This document shows positions 1-10,900 of a DNA stretch of 64,000 nt, one piece after another. Within the stretch, counting starts at the first letter, position 1; each line of letters opens with the position of its first letter. The notes under the pieces were generated by a model. That model had not been told where the DNA came from. It worked only from the letters and a program-made list of their open reading frames with translations, and searched no databases. This DNA comes from Aalborgiella sp963841045 (GTDB lineage Bacteria > Pseudomonadota > Gammaproteobacteria > Burkholderiales > Burkholderiaceae_C): positions 1-64,000 of the forward strand of contig CAWJBD010000007.1 in NCBI GenBank assembly GCA_963841045.1, given 5' to 3'. Both the position numbers and the translations under genes were made by a program.

Positions 1-358
1 ATGGTCACAACGTTCACAGTCGCTGTGAGTGAGCCCGCAGGGATGGTCACTGTGACTGCTGTTTGCGCAGTGTAGTCGCCCGGTGCCACGGCGCTGCCGT
101 TGCTGGTGTTGAAGGTCACGCTGGTGTCCACTGAGCTTGCGTTAGACAGGCTCACAGTGAACACGCTGTTGGTACCTTCAGGCACGGTGGTGCCATTGGC
201 GATAGAGACGGTCACCGGATCGCTGGCTTGGATGGTGTTGGTCACGCTTGGTGTGGCAATGGTCGCACCACTGCTTGGCGCGCTCAAGGTCACGCCAAAG
301 GTCTCTGCTGGCTCGCCTGTCGTGTCGTTCACGGTCGGTGTGCGCACGATCACGCTGG

Positions 359-1795
359 TCACGCCTGGCGGTATCGTGATGACGCCGCTTGGTACCGGGA
401 TGAAGGTCGTGCCGCCGTCAGTGCTGTACTCTTGTGGCCCAAGTCCGCAGGAACGGTTGGGTTGGCGCCGTTACCCGCCGGTGTCACGGTCACTGTCACA
501 GGCACGGCCGATGGCGCGCTCAGGGTGATGATGTTGTCGGCTGGGCTACCTTCTGCAACTGTTTGTGGGCTGCTGATGCTCAACGTCGGTACGCCTTCGT
601 TGTCACTGATGGTGCCAATCGCTGTCGGTGTGGCGATGGTGGCGCCGTTACCGCCGGTAACAGCACTGATGGTGCCGTTGATGGTTTCATTGCCTTCGCC
701 AGCTATCGCGTCGTCGATGGTCACAACGTTCACAGTCGCTGTGAGTGAGCCCGCAGGGATGGTCACTGTGACTGCTGTTTGCGCAGTGTAGTCGCCCGGT
801 GCCACGGCGCTGCCGTTGCTGGTGTTGAAGGTCACGCTGGTGGCCTCTGAGCTTGCGTTAGACAGGCTCACAGTGAACACGCTGTTGGTACCTTCAGGCA
901 CGGTGGTGCCATTGGCGATAGAGACGGTCACCGGATCGCTGGCTTGGATGGTGTTGGTCACGCTTGGTGTGGCAATGGTCGCACCACTGCTTGGCGCGCT
1001 CAAGGTCACGCCAAAGGTCTCTGCTGGCTCGCCTGTCGTGTCGTTCACGGTCGGTGTGCGAACGATCACGCTGGTCACGCCTGGCGGTATCGTGATGACG
1101 CCGCTTGGTACTGGGATGAAGGTCGTGCCGCCGTCAGTGCTGTACTCTTGTGGACCCAAGTCCGCAGGAACGGTTGGGTTGGCGCCGTTACCCGCCGGTG
1201 TCACGGTCACTGTCACAGGCACGGCCGATGGCGCGCTCAGGGTGATGATGTTGTCGGCTGGGCTGCCTTCTGCAACTGTTTGTGGGCTGCTGATGGCCAG
1301 CGTCGGTACGCCTTCGTTGTCACTGATGGTGCCAATCGCTGTCGGTGTGGCGATGGTGGCGCCGTTACCGCCGGTAACAGCACTGATGGTGCCGTTGATG
1401 GTTTCATTGCCTTCGCCAGCTATCGCGTCGTCGATGGTCACAACGTTCACAGTCGCTGTGAGTGAGCCCGCAGGGATGGTCACTGTGACTGCTGTTTGCG
1501 CAGTGTAGTCGCCCGGTGCCACGGCGCTGCCGTTGCTGGTGTTGAAGGTCACGCTGGTGTCCACTGAGCTTGCGTTAGACAGGCTCACAGTGAACACGCT
1601 GTTGGTGCCTTCAGGCACGGTGGTGCCATTGGCGATAGAGACGGTCACCGGATCGCTGGCTTGGATGGTGTTGGTCACGCTTGGTGTGGCAATGGTCGCA
1701 CCACTGCTTGGCGCGCTCAAGGTCACGCCAAAGGTCTCTGCTGGCTCGCCTGTCGTGTCGTTCACGGTCGGTGTGCGAACGATCACGCTGGTCAC
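359..1795 (-). CDS. Giant repeat protein, Calx-beta segment (two units)
   Basis: Two further Calx-beta-like units in frame, ending where an A is missing near 436. Bases 1-358 carry the start of another unit that continues off the left edge of the window. Confidence 0.5.
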   Translation of the reverse strand: MTSVIVRTPTVNDTTGEPAETFGVTLSAPSSGATIATPSVTNTIQASDPVTVSIANGTTVPEGTNSVFTVSLSNASSVDTSVTFNTSNGSAVAPGDYTAQTAVTVTIPAGSLTATVNVVTIDDAIAGEGNETINGTISAVTGGNGATIATPTAIGTISDNEGVPTLAISSPQTVAEGSPADNIITLSAPSAVPVTVTVTPAGNGANPTVPADLGPQEYSTDGGTTFIPVPSGVITIPPGVTSVIVRTPTVNDTTGEPAETFGVTLSAPSSGATIATPSVTNTIQASDPVTVSIANGTTVPEGTNSVFTVSLSNASSEATSVTFNTSNGSAVAPGDYTAQTAVTVTIPAGSLTATVNVVTIDDAIAGEGNETINGTISAVTGGNGATIATPTAIGTISDNEGVPTLSISSPQTVAEGSPADNIITLSAPSAVPVTVTVTPAGNGANPTVPADLGHKSTALTAARPSSRYQAASSRYRQA

Positions 1796-3372
1796 GCCTG
1801 GCGGTATCGTGATGACGCCGCTTGGTACCGGGATGAAGGTCGTGCCGCCGTCAGTGCTGTACTCTTGTGGACCCAGTCCGCAGGAACGGTTGGGTTGGCG
1901 CCGTTACCCGCCGGTGTCACGGTCACTGTCACAGGCACGGCCGATGGCGCGCTCAGGGTGATGATGTTGTCGGCTGGGCTGCCTTCTGCAACTGTTTGTG
2001 GGCTGCTGATGCTCAACGTCGGTACGCCTTCGTTGTCGCTGATGGTGCCAATCGCGCTTGGTGTGGCGATGGTGGCGCCGTTACCGCCGGTAACAGCACT
2101 GATGGTGCCGTTGATGGTTTCATTGCCTTCGCCAGCTATCGCGTCGTCGATGGTCACAACGTTCACAGTCGCTGTGAGTGAGCCCGCAGGGATGGTCACT
2201 GTGACTGCTGTTTGCGCAGTGTAGTCGCCCGGTGCCACGGCGCTGCCGTTGCTGGTGTTGAAGGTCACGCTGGTGTCCACTGAGCTTGCGTTAGACAGGC
2301 TCACAGTGAACACGCTGTTGGTGCCTTCAGGCACGGTGGTGCCATTGGCGATAGAGACGGTCACCGGATCGCTGGCTTGGATGGTGTTGGTCACGCTTGG
2401 TGTGGCAATGGTCGCACCACTGCTTGGCGCGCTCAAGGTCACGCCAAAGGTCTCTGCTGGCTCGCCTGTCGTGTCGTTCACGGTCGGTGTGCGCACGATC
2501 ACGCTGGTCACGCCTGGCGGTATCGTGATGACGCCGCTTGGTACCGGGATGAAGGTCGTGCCGCCGTCAGTGCTGTACTCTTGTGGACCCAAGTCCGCAG
2601 GAACGGTTGGGTTGGCGCCGTTACCCGCCGGTGTCACGGTCACTGTCACAGGCACGGCCGATGGCGCGCTCAGGGTGATGATGTTGTCGGCTGGGCTACC
2701 TTCTGCAACTGTTTGTGGGCTGCTGATGCTCAACGTCGGTACGCCTTCGTTGTCGCTGATGGTGCCAATCGCGCTTGGTGTGGCGATGGTGGCGCCGTTA
2801 CCGCCGGTAACAGCACTGATGGTGCCGTTGATGGTTTCATTGCCTTCGCCAGCTATCGCGTCGTCGATGGTCACAACGTTCACAGTCGCTGTGAGTGAGC
2901 CCGCAGGGATGGTCACTGTGACTGCTGTTTGCGCAGTGTAGTCGCCCGGTGCCACGGCGCTGCCGTTGCTGGTGTTGAAGGTCACGCTGGTGTCCACTGA
3001 GCTTGCGTTAGACAGGCTCACAGTGAACACGCTGTTGGTGCCTTCAGGCACGGTGGTGCCATTGGCGATAGAGACGGTCACCGGATCGCTGGCTTGGATG
3101 GTGTTGGTCACGCTTGGTGTGGCAATGGTCGCACCACTGCTTGGCGCGCTCAAGGTCACGCCAAAGGTCTCTGCTGGCTCGCCTGTCGTGTCGTTCACGG
3201 TCGGTGTGCGAACGATCACGCTGGTCACGCCTGGCGGTATCGTGATGACGCCGCTTGGTACTGGGATGAAGGTCGTGCCGCCGTCAGTGCTGTACTCTTG
3301 TGGACCCAAGTCCGCAGGAACGGTTGGGTTGGCGCCGTTACCCGCCGGTGTCACGGTCACTGTCACAGGCAC
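1792..3372 (-). CDS. Giant repeat protein, Calx-beta segment (two units)
   Basis: Two Calx-beta-like units in frame, ending where an A is missing in the GGACCCAAGTCC context near 1873, giving an out-of-frame tail. Fragment of the giant gene. Confidence 0.5.
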   Translation of the reverse strand: MPVTVTVTPAGNGANPTVPADLGPQEYSTDGGTTFIPVPSGVITIPPGVTSVIVRTPTVNDTTGEPAETFGVTLSAPSSGATIATPSVTNTIQASDPVTVSIANGTTVPEGTNSVFTVSLSNASSVDTSVTFNTSNGSAVAPGDYTAQTAVTVTIPAGSLTATVNVVTIDDAIAGEGNETINGTISAVTGGNGATIATPSAIGTISDNEGVPTLSISSPQTVAEGSPADNIITLSAPSAVPVTVTVTPAGNGANPTVPADLGPQEYSTDGGTTFIPVPSGVITIPPGVTSVIVRTPTVNDTTGEPAETFGVTLSAPSSGATIATPSVTNTIQASDPVTVSIANGTTVPEGTNSVFTVSLSNASSVDTSVTFNTSNGSAVAPGDYTAQTAVTVTIPAGSLTATVNVVTIDDAIAGEGNETINGTISAVTGGNGATIATPSAIGTISDNEGVPTLSISSPQTVAEGSPADNIITLSAPSAVPVTVTVTPAGNGANPTVPADWVHKSTALTAARPSSRYQAASSRYRQA

Positions 3373-3386
3373 GGCCGATGGCGCGC

Positions 3387-5522
3387 TCAGGGTGATGATG
3401 TTGTCGGCTGGGCTACCTTCTGCAACTGTTTGTGGGCTGCTGATGGCCAGCGTCGGTACGCCTTCGTTGTCACTGATGGTGCCAATCGCGTCGGTGTGGC
3501 GATGGTGGCGCCGTTACCGCCGGTAACAGCACTGATGGTGCCGTTGATGGTTTCATTGCCTTCGCCAGCTATCGCGTCGTCGATGGTCACAACGTTCACA
3601 GTCGCTGTGAGTGAGCCCGCAGGGATGGTCACTGTGACTGCTGTTTGCGCAGTGTAGTCGCCCGGTGCCACGGCGCTGCCGTTGCTGGTGTTGAAGGTCA
3701 CGCTGGTGTCCACTGAGCTTGCGTTAGACAGGCTCACAGTGAACACGCTGTTGGTGCCTTCAGGCACGGTGGTGCCATTGGCGATAGAGACGGTCACCGG
3801 ATCGCTGGCTTGGATGGTGTTGGTCACGCTTGGTGTGGCAATGGTCGCACCACTGCTTGGCGCGCTCAAGGTCACGCCAAAGGTCTCTGCTGGCTCGCCT
3901 GTCGTGTCGTTCACGGTCGGTGTGCGAACGATCACGCTGGTCACGCCTGGCGGTATCGTGATGACGCCGCTTGGTACCGGGATGAAGGTCGTGCCGCCGT
4001 CAGTGCTGTACTCTTGTGGACCCAAGTCCGCAGGAACGGTTGGGTTGGCGCCGTTACCCGCCGGTGTCACGGTCACTGTCACAGGCACGGCCGATGGCGC
4101 GCTCAGGGTGATGATGTTGTCGGCTGGGCTACCTTCTGCAACTGTTTGTGGGCTGCTGATGGCCAGCGTCGGTACGCCTTCGTTGTCACTGATGGTGCCA
4201 ATCGCTGTCGGTGTGGCGATGGTGGCGCCGTTACCGCCGGTAACAGCACTGATGGTGCCGTTGATGGTTTCATTGCCTTCGCCAGCTATCGCGTCGTCGA
4301 TGGTCACAACGTTCACAGTCGCTGTGAGTGAGCCCGCAGGGATGGTCACTGTGACTGCTGTTTGCGCAGTGTAGTCGCCCGGTGCCACGGCGCTGCCGTT
4401 GCTGGTGTTGAAGGTCACGCTGGTGGCCTCTGAGCTTGCGTTAGACAGGCTCACAGTGAACACGCTGTTGGTACCTTCAGGCACGGTGGTGCCATTGGCG
4501 ATAGAGACGGTCACCGGATCGCTGGCTTGGATGGTGTTGGTCACGCTTGGTGTGGCAATGGTCGCACCACTGCTTGGCGCGCTCAAGGTCACGCCAAAGG
4601 TCTCTGCTGGCTCGCCTGTCGTGTCGTTCACGGTCGGTGTGCGAACGATCACGCTGGTCACGCCTGGCGGTATCGTGATGACGCCGCTTGGTACTGGGAT
4701 GAAGGTCGTGCCGCCGTCAGTGCTGTACTCTTGTGGACCCAAGTCCGCAGGAACGGTTGGGTTGGCGCCGTTACCCGCCGGTGTCACGGTCACTGTCACA
4801 GGCACGGCCGATGGCGCGCTCAGGGTGATGATGTTGTCGGCTGGGCTGCCTTCTGCAACTGTTTGTGGGCTGCTGATGGCCAGCGTCGGTACGCCTTCGT
4901 TGTCACTGATGGTGCCAATCGCTGTCGGTGTGGCGATGGTGGCGCCGTTACCGCCGGTAACAGCACTGATGGTGCCGTTGATGGTTTCATTGCCTTCGCC
5001 AGCTATCGCGTCGTCGATGGTCACAACGTTCACAGTCGCTGTGAGTGAGCCCGCAGGGATGGTCACTGTGACTGCTGTTTGCGCAGTGTAGTCGCCCGGT
5101 GCCACGGCGCTGCCGTTGCTGGTGTTGAAGGTCACGCTGGTGGCCTCTGAGCTTGCGTTAGACAGGCTCACAGTGAACACGCTGTTGGTACCTTCAGGCA
5201 CGGTGGTGCCATTGGCGATAGAGACGGTCACCGGATCGCTGGCTTGGATGGTGTTGGTCACGCTTGGTGTGGCAATGGTCGCACCACTGCTTGGCGCGCT
5301 CAAGGTCACGCCAAAGGTCTCTGCTGGCTCGCCTGTCGTGTCGTTCACCGTCGGTGTGCGCACGATCACGCTGGTCACGCCTGGCGGTATCGTGATGACG
5401 CCGCTTGGTACCGGGATGAAGGTCGTGCCGCCGTCAGTGCTGTACTCTTGTGGACCCAAGTCCGCAGGAACGGTTGGGTTGGCGCCGTTACCCGCCGGTG
5501 TCACGGTCACTGTCACAGGCAC
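3387..5522 (-). CDS. Giant repeat protein, Calx-beta segment (three units)
   Basis: Three consecutive 239-residue units in one frame, each containing DPVTVSIANGTTVPEGTNS and ending TIATPTAIGTISDNEG, the Calx-beta signature with acidic calcium-type positions. The frame ends where one base is missing near 3488. Fragment of the giant gene. Confidence 0.5.
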   Translation of the reverse strand: MPVTVTVTPAGNGANPTVPADLGPQEYSTDGGTTFIPVPSGVITIPPGVTSVIVRTPTVNDTTGEPAETFGVTLSAPSSGATIATPSVTNTIQASDPVTVSIANGTTVPEGTNSVFTVSLSNASSEATSVTFNTSNGSAVAPGDYTAQTAVTVTIPAGSLTATVNVVTIDDAIAGEGNETINGTISAVTGGNGATIATPTAIGTISDNEGVPTLAISSPQTVAEGSPADNIITLSAPSAVPVTVTVTPAGNGANPTVPADLGPQEYSTDGGTTFIPVPSGVITIPPGVTSVIVRTPTVNDTTGEPAETFGVTLSAPSSGATIATPSVTNTIQASDPVTVSIANGTTVPEGTNSVFTVSLSNASSEATSVTFNTSNGSAVAPGDYTAQTAVTVTIPAGSLTATVNVVTIDDAIAGEGNETINGTISAVTGGNGATIATPTAIGTISDNEGVPTLAISSPQTVAEGSPADNIITLSAPSAVPVTVTVTPAGNGANPTVPADLGPQEYSTDGGTTFIPVPSGVITIPPGVTSVIVRTPTVNDTTGEPAETFGVTLSAPSSGATIATPSVTNTIQASDPVTVSIANGTTVPEGTNSVFTVSLSNASSVDTSVTFNTSNGSAVAPGDYTAQTAVTVTIPAGSLTATVNVVTIDDAIAGEGNETINGTISAVTGGNGATIATPTRLAPSVTTKAYRRWPSAAHKQLQKVAQPTTSSP

Positions 5523-5562
5523 GGCCGATGGCGCGCTCAGGGTGATGATGTTGTCGGCTGGG

Positions 5563-6240
5563 CTACCTTCTGCAACTGTTTGTGGGCTGCTGATGGCTCA
5601 ACGTCGGTACGCCTTCGTTGTCGCTGATGGTGCCAATCGCGCTTGGTGTGGCGATGGTGGCGCCGTTACCGCCGGTAACAGCACTGATGGTGCCGTTGAT
5701 GGTTTCATTGCCTTCGCCAGCTATCGCGTCGTCGATGGTCACAACGTTCACAGTCGCTGTGAGTGAGCCCGCAGGGATGGTCACTGTGACTGCTGTTTGC
5801 GCAGTGTAGTCGCCCGGTGCCACGGCGCTGCCGTTGCTGGTGTTGAAGGTCACGCTGGTGTCCACTGAGCTTGCGTTAGACAGGCTCACAGTGAACACGC
5901 TGTTGGTGCCTTCAGGCACGGTGGTGCCATTGGCGATAGAGACGGTCACCGGATCGCTGGCTTGGATGGTGTTGGTCACGCTTGGTGTGGCAATGGTCGC
6001 ACCACTGCTTGGCGCGCTCAAGGTCACGCCAAAGGTCTCTGCTGGCTCGCCTGTCGTGTCGTTCACGGTCGGTGTGCGAACGATCACGCTGGTCACGCCT
6101 GGCGGTATCGTGATGACGCCGCTTGGTACTGGGATGAAGGTCGTGCCGCCGTCAGTGCTGTACTCTTGTGGACCCAAGTCCGCAGGAACGGTTGGGTTGG
6201 CGCCGTTACCCGCCGGTGTCACGGTCACTGTCACAGGCAC
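5563..6240 (-). CDS. Giant repeat protein, Calx-beta segment
   Basis: One Calx-beta-like unit read in frame, ending prematurely after the PTLSHQQP sequence produced by an extra G near 5596. The same extra G recurs 718 bp away near 6314 in the neighbouring unit. Fragment, not a separate gene. Confidence 0.45.
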   Translation of the reverse strand: MPVTVTVTPAGNGANPTVPADLGPQEYSTDGGTTFIPVPSGVITIPPGVTSVIVRTPTVNDTTGEPAETFGVTLSAPSSGATIATPSVTNTIQASDPVTVSIANGTTVPEGTNSVFTVSLSNASSVDTSVTFNTSNGSAVAPGDYTAQTAVTVTIPAGSLTATVNVVTIDDAIAGEGNETINGTISAVTGGNGATIATPSAIGTISDNEGVPTLSHQQPTNSCRR

Positions 6241-6280
6241 GGCCGATGGCGCGCTCAGGGTGATGATGTTGTCGGCTGGG

Positions 6281-7984
6281 CTACCTTCTGCAACTGTTTG
6301 TGGGCTGCTGATGGCTCAACGTCGGTACGCCTTCGTTGTCGCTGATGGTGCCAATCGCGCTTGGTGTGGCGATGGTGGCGCCGTTACCGCCGGTAACAGC
6401 ACTGATGGTGCCGTTGATGGTTTCATTGCCTTCGCCAGCTATCGCGTCGTCGATGGTCACAACGTTCACAGTCGCTGTGAGTGAGCCCGCAGGGATGGTC
6501 ACTGTGACTGCTGTTTGCGCAGTGTAGTCGCCCGGTGCCACGGCGCTGCCGTTGCTGGTGTTGAAGGTCACGCTGGTGTCCACTGAGCTTGCGTTAGACA
6601 GGCTCACAGTGAACACGCTGTTGGTGCCTTCAGGCACGGTGGTGCCATTGGCGATAGAGACGGTCACCGGATCGCTGGCTTGGATGGTGTTGGTCACGCT
6701 TTGTGTCGCTGGCGCTCCTAATACGGCTCCGCTAGGTGCAGATAGCGTCACGCCAAAGGTCTCTGCTGGCTCGCCTGTCGTGTCGTTCACCGTCGGTGTG
6801 CGCACGATCACACTGGTCACGCCCGCTGGGATGGTAATGATACCTGTAACTGGTACGGGGATGAAGGTCGTGCCACCATTGGTGCTGTAGGTTTGTGTTC
6901 CTGTATCGCTTGATGCGCCGCCAATCGTGGCAGGGTTAGCACCATTGCCTGATGTTGCCAACGTCACGGTCACTGGCAAAGCTGAAGCACCGCTTAAAGT
7001 GATGGTGTTGTTTATATCTGTGCCTTCTGCTACGCTTTGTGGGTTACTTATTGTGATCGTGGGTGTAAACGGGTGGCTCACTGTACAGTTTGCAGGCACC
7101 GTACAAGTCGGTCCGCCTGTCGGTACCACGCTGTTGGAGACGCTGGTCGTGGCCGATGCGTTCACGGTCGCTGTGTAGCTCACGCTGTAGCTGCCTATCG
7201 GTGTGCCAATCGGCAAGGTGCAGGTCACGACTGAGCCCACTGTTGTGCAGGTGTAGCCGCCTGGGTTAGCGCCAATCGCGCCAAACGTAAGACCTGTACC
7301 CAAGGTGTCGGTCAAGGTCGAGAGCGTTGTGGTGGCCGCATTGGTCACGGTGCTGGTCAGGGTGTAGGTGATGGTTTGACCAACCGCCACGGTAGTGCCC
7401 GCGGCTGGGCTGGCTGTCTTGGCAACGCTGACCGCCGGTGTCGTGACTGGCACGGGCACGGTTGGGTCGCAAGCCTGTCCGGTCGCTGCCGTACAGGCCG
7501 GGTCGCCGCCACCGCTTAAGTTGGCGGTGTTGTTACCGTTGGTCGCGCTCGCAGCGACGTTCACCGGAACGCGCACGATGATGGTGCCGCTGGTTGCGCC
7601 TGTGTTGATTTGACAGCCCGTTGTGTTGCTGCCAGTGCTTGGGCAGCTAGCGAGTGTTACGCCTGTTGAGGTGCCGCCTGTGACGGTCGGTGCGCCAGAC
7701 AGGGTGATGCCCGTCGGTAATGCGTCATTAATTAATAGCGGCGCTATCGTCGGGCCGTTCGCTACGGTAATAGTGATGTTGTAGAACTGGCCAGTGCCAC
7801 CTACCACCAGTGGGTTCACGCTCACGGTCTTAACGGCTGTGATGGTCGGAGTCACCGGCACGTTCACGGTTGGGTCGCAAGCCTGTCCGGTCGCTGCCGT
7901 ACAGGCCGGGTCGCCGCCACCGCTTAAGTTGGCGGTGTTGTTACCGTTGGTCGCACTCGCAGCGACGTTCACCGGAACGCGCAC
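6281..7984 (-). CDS. Giant repeat protein, segment spanning the DUF11 to Calx-beta junction
   Basis: In-frame stretch that shows the two arrays belong to one protein. It runs from the end of A11 through A12 and B6 into the first Calx-beta-like unit, whose opening sequence (TITISNPQSVAEGTDIN) and length differ from the later, near-identical units. This divergent first copy is what one expects at the edge of a homogenising tandem array. The separate frame covering 8231 to about 8045 carries part of A11 and A12. Confidence 0.55.
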   Translation of the reverse strand: MRVPVNVAASATNGNNTANLSGGGDPACTAATGQACDPTVNVPVTPTITAVKTVSVNPLVVGGTGQFYNITITVANGPTIAPLLINDALPTGITLSGAPTVTGGTSTGVTLASCPSTGSNTTGCQINTGATSGTIIVRVPVNVAASATNGNNTANLSGGGDPACTAATGQACDPTVPVPVTTPAVSVAKTASPAAGTTVAVGQTITYTLTSTVTNAATTTLSTLTDTLGTGLTFGAIGANPGGYTCTTVGSVVTCTLPIGTPIGSYSVSYTATVNASATTSVSNSVVPTGGPTCTVPANCTVSHPFTPTITISNPQSVAEGTDINNTITLSGASALPVTVTLATSGNGANPATIGGASSDTGTQTYSTNGGTTFIPVPVTGIITIPAGVTSVIVRTPTVNDTTGEPAETFGVTLSAPSGAVLGAPATQSVTNTIQASDPVTVSIANGTTVPEGTNSVFTVSLSNASSVDTSVTFNTSNGSAVAPGDYTAQTAVTVTIPAGSLTATVNVVTIDDAIAGEGNETINGTISAVTGGNGATIATPSAIGTISDNEGVPTLSHQQPTNSCRR

Positions 7985-10900
7985 GATGATGGTGCCGCTG
8001 GTTGCGCCTGTGTTGATTTGACAGCCCGTTGTGTTGCTGCCAGTGTCGGCAGCTAGCGAGTGTTACGCCTGTTGAGGTGCCGCCTGTGACGGTCGGTGCG
8101 CCAGACAGGGTGATGCCCGTCGGTAATGCGTCATTAATTAATAGCGGCGCTATCGTCGGGCCGTTCGCTACGGTAATAGTGATGTTGTAGAACTGGCCAG
8201 TGCCACCTACCACCAGTGGGTTCACGCTCACGGTCTTAACGGCTGTGATGGTCGGAGTCGACCGGCACGTTCACGGTTGGGTCGCAAGCCTGTCCGGTCG
8301 CTGCCGTACAGGCCGGGTCGCCGCCACCGCTTAAGTTGGCGGTGTTGTTACCGTTGGTCGCGCTCGCAGCGACGTTCACCGGAACGCGCACGATGATGGT
8401 GCCAACGGTGGCGCCTGAGTTGATTTGACAGCCGGTTGTGTTGCTGCCACTGGCTGGACAACCAGACAGTGTGGCTGTCGAGGTGCCGCCCGTGATGGTC
8501 GGTGCGCCAGACAGGGTGATGCCTGTCGCTAAGGTGTCGGCAATGGTCAACGCTGCCGTGGTGGCGCTGTTGGCAATCGTGATCGTGATGTTGTAGAACT
8601 GGCCGCTGCCGCCTACCACCAGTGGGCTCACGCTCACGGTCTTAACGGCTGTGATGGTCGGACTGACTGGGTTGGTGACGGTACAGGTTGTACAAGTCGG
8701 TCTGCCGGTCGGTACCACGCTGTTGGAAACGCTGGTCGTGGCCGATGCGTTCACGGTCGCTGTGTAGCTCACGCTGTAGCTGCCTATCGGTGTGCCAATC
8801 GGCAAGGTGCAGGTCACGACTGAGCCCACTGTTGTGCAGGTGTAGCCGCCTGGGTTAGCGCCAATCGCGCCAAACGTAAGACCTGTACCCAAGGTGTCGG
8901 TCAAGGTCGAGAGCGTTGTGGTGGCCGCATTGGTCACGGTGCTGGTCAGGGTGTAGGTGATGGTTTGACCAACCGCCACGGTAGTGCCCGCGGCTGGGCT
9001 GGCTGTCTTGGCAACGCTGACCGCCGGTGTCGTGACTGGCACGTTCACGGTTGGGTCGCAAGCCTGTCCGGTCGCTGCCGTACAGGCCGGGTCGCCGCCA
9101 CCGCTTAAGTTGGCGGTGTTGTTACCGTTGGTCGCGCTCGCAGCGACGTTCACCGGAACGCGCACGATGATGGTGCCGCGGTGGCGCCTGTGTTGATTTG
9201 ACAGCCGGTTGTGTTGCTGCCACTGGCTGGGCAGCCAGCGAGTGTTAGGCTGTCGAGGTGCCGCCCGTGATGGTCGGTGCGCCAGACAGGGTGATGCCTG
9301 TCGGTAAGGTGTCGGCAATGGTCAACGCGCCATGGTGGCGCTGTTGGCAACGGTGATAGTGATGTTGTAGAACTGGCCGCTGCCACCTACCACCAGTGGG
9401 TTCACGCTCACGGTCTTAACGGCTGTGATGGTCGGAGCCACCGGCACGTTCACTGTTGGGTCGCAAGCCTGTCCGGTCGCTGCCGTACAGGCCGGGTCGC
9501 CGCCACCGCTTAAGTTGGCGGTGTTGTTACCGTTGGTCGCGCTCGCAGCGACGTTCACCGGAACGCGCACGATGATGGTGCCAACGGTGGCGCCTGAGTT
9601 GATTTGACAGCCGGTTGTGTTGCTGCCACTGGCTGGACAACCAGACAGTGTGGCTGTCGAGGTGCCGCCCGTGATGGTCGGTGCGCCAGACAGGGTGATG
9701 CCTGTCGCTAAGGTGTCGGCAATGGTCAACGCTGCCGTGGTGGCGCTGTTGGCAATCGTGATCGTGATGTTGTAGAACTGGCCGCTGCCGCCTACCACCA
9801 GTGGGCTCACGCTCACGGTCTTAACGGCTGTGATGGTCGGAGCCACCGGCACGTTCACTGTTGGGTCGCAAGCCTGTCCGGTCGCTGCCGTACAGGCCGG
9901 GTCGCCGCCACCGCTTAAGTTGGCGGTGTTGTTACCGTTGGTCGCGCTCGCAGCGACGTTCACCGGAACGCGCACGATGATGGTGCCAACGGTGGCGCCT
10001 GAGTTGATTTGACAGCCGGTTGTGTTGCTGCCACTGGCTGGACAACCAGACAGTGTGGCTGTCGAGGTGCCGCCCGTGATGGTCGGTGCGCCAGACAGGG
10101 TGATGCCTGTCGCTAAGGTGTCGGCAATGGTCAACGCTGCCGTGGTGGCGCTGTTGGCAATCGTGATCGTGATGTTGTAGAACTGGCCGCTGCCGCCTAC
10201 CACCAGTGGGCTCACGCTCACGGTCTTAACGGCTGTGATGGTCGGACTGACTGGGTTGGTGACGGTACAGGTTGTACAAGTCGGTCCGCCTGTCGGTACC
10301 ACGCTGTTGGAAACGCTGGTCGTGGCCGATGCGTTCACGGTCGCTGTGTAGCTCACGCTGTAGCTGCCTATCGGTGTGCCAATCGGCAAGGTGCAGGTCA
10401 CGACTGAGCCCACTGTTGTGCAGGTGTAGCCGCCTGGGTTAGCGCCAATCGCGCCAAACGTAAGACCTGTACCCAAGGTGTCGGTCAAGGTCGAGAGCGT
10501 TGTGGTGGCCGCATTGGTCACGGTGCTGGTCAGGGTGTAGGTGATGGTTTGACCAACCGCCACGGTAGTGCCCGCGGCTGGGCTGGCTGTCTTGGCAACG
10601 CTGACCGCCGGTGTCGTGACTGGCACGGGCACGGTTGGGTCGCAAGCCTGTCCGGTCGCTGCCGTACAGGCCGGGTCGCCGCCACCGCTTAAGTTGGCGG
10701 TGTTGTTACCGTTGGTCGCGCTCGCAGCGACGTTCACCGGAACGCGCACGATGATGGTGCCAACGGTGGCGCCTGAGTTGATTTGACAGCCGGTTGTGTT
10801 GCTGCCACTGGCTGGACAACCAGACAGTGTGGCTGTCGAGGTGCCGCCCGTGATGGTCGGTGCGCCAGACAGGGTGATGCCTGTCGCTAAGGTGTCGGCA

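Larger units (their letters stand above)
1..7077 (-). repeat. Tandem array C: ~10 units of 717 bp (239 aa, Calx-beta-like)
   Basis: Equivalent points of successive units fall at 100, 816, 1533, 2249, 2966, 3682, 4399, 5116, 5834 and 6552, so spacing is 716-718 bp. Units are nearly identical at nucleotide level. They differ mainly at a few variant sites: Val-Asp versus Glu-Ala near the middle, TLA versus TLS, TAIGT versus SAIGT, and GTA versus GTG codons. The first unit (6552-7077) is the most divergent. Confidence 0.95.

Noticed and set aside
100..6890. Many plus-strand open frames of 100-230 codons across the repeat array
   Set aside because: They recur identically in every unit, lie opposite the coding frame, have no ribosome sites, and encode low-complexity sequence with no family resemblance. 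They are shadows of the minus-strand gene.
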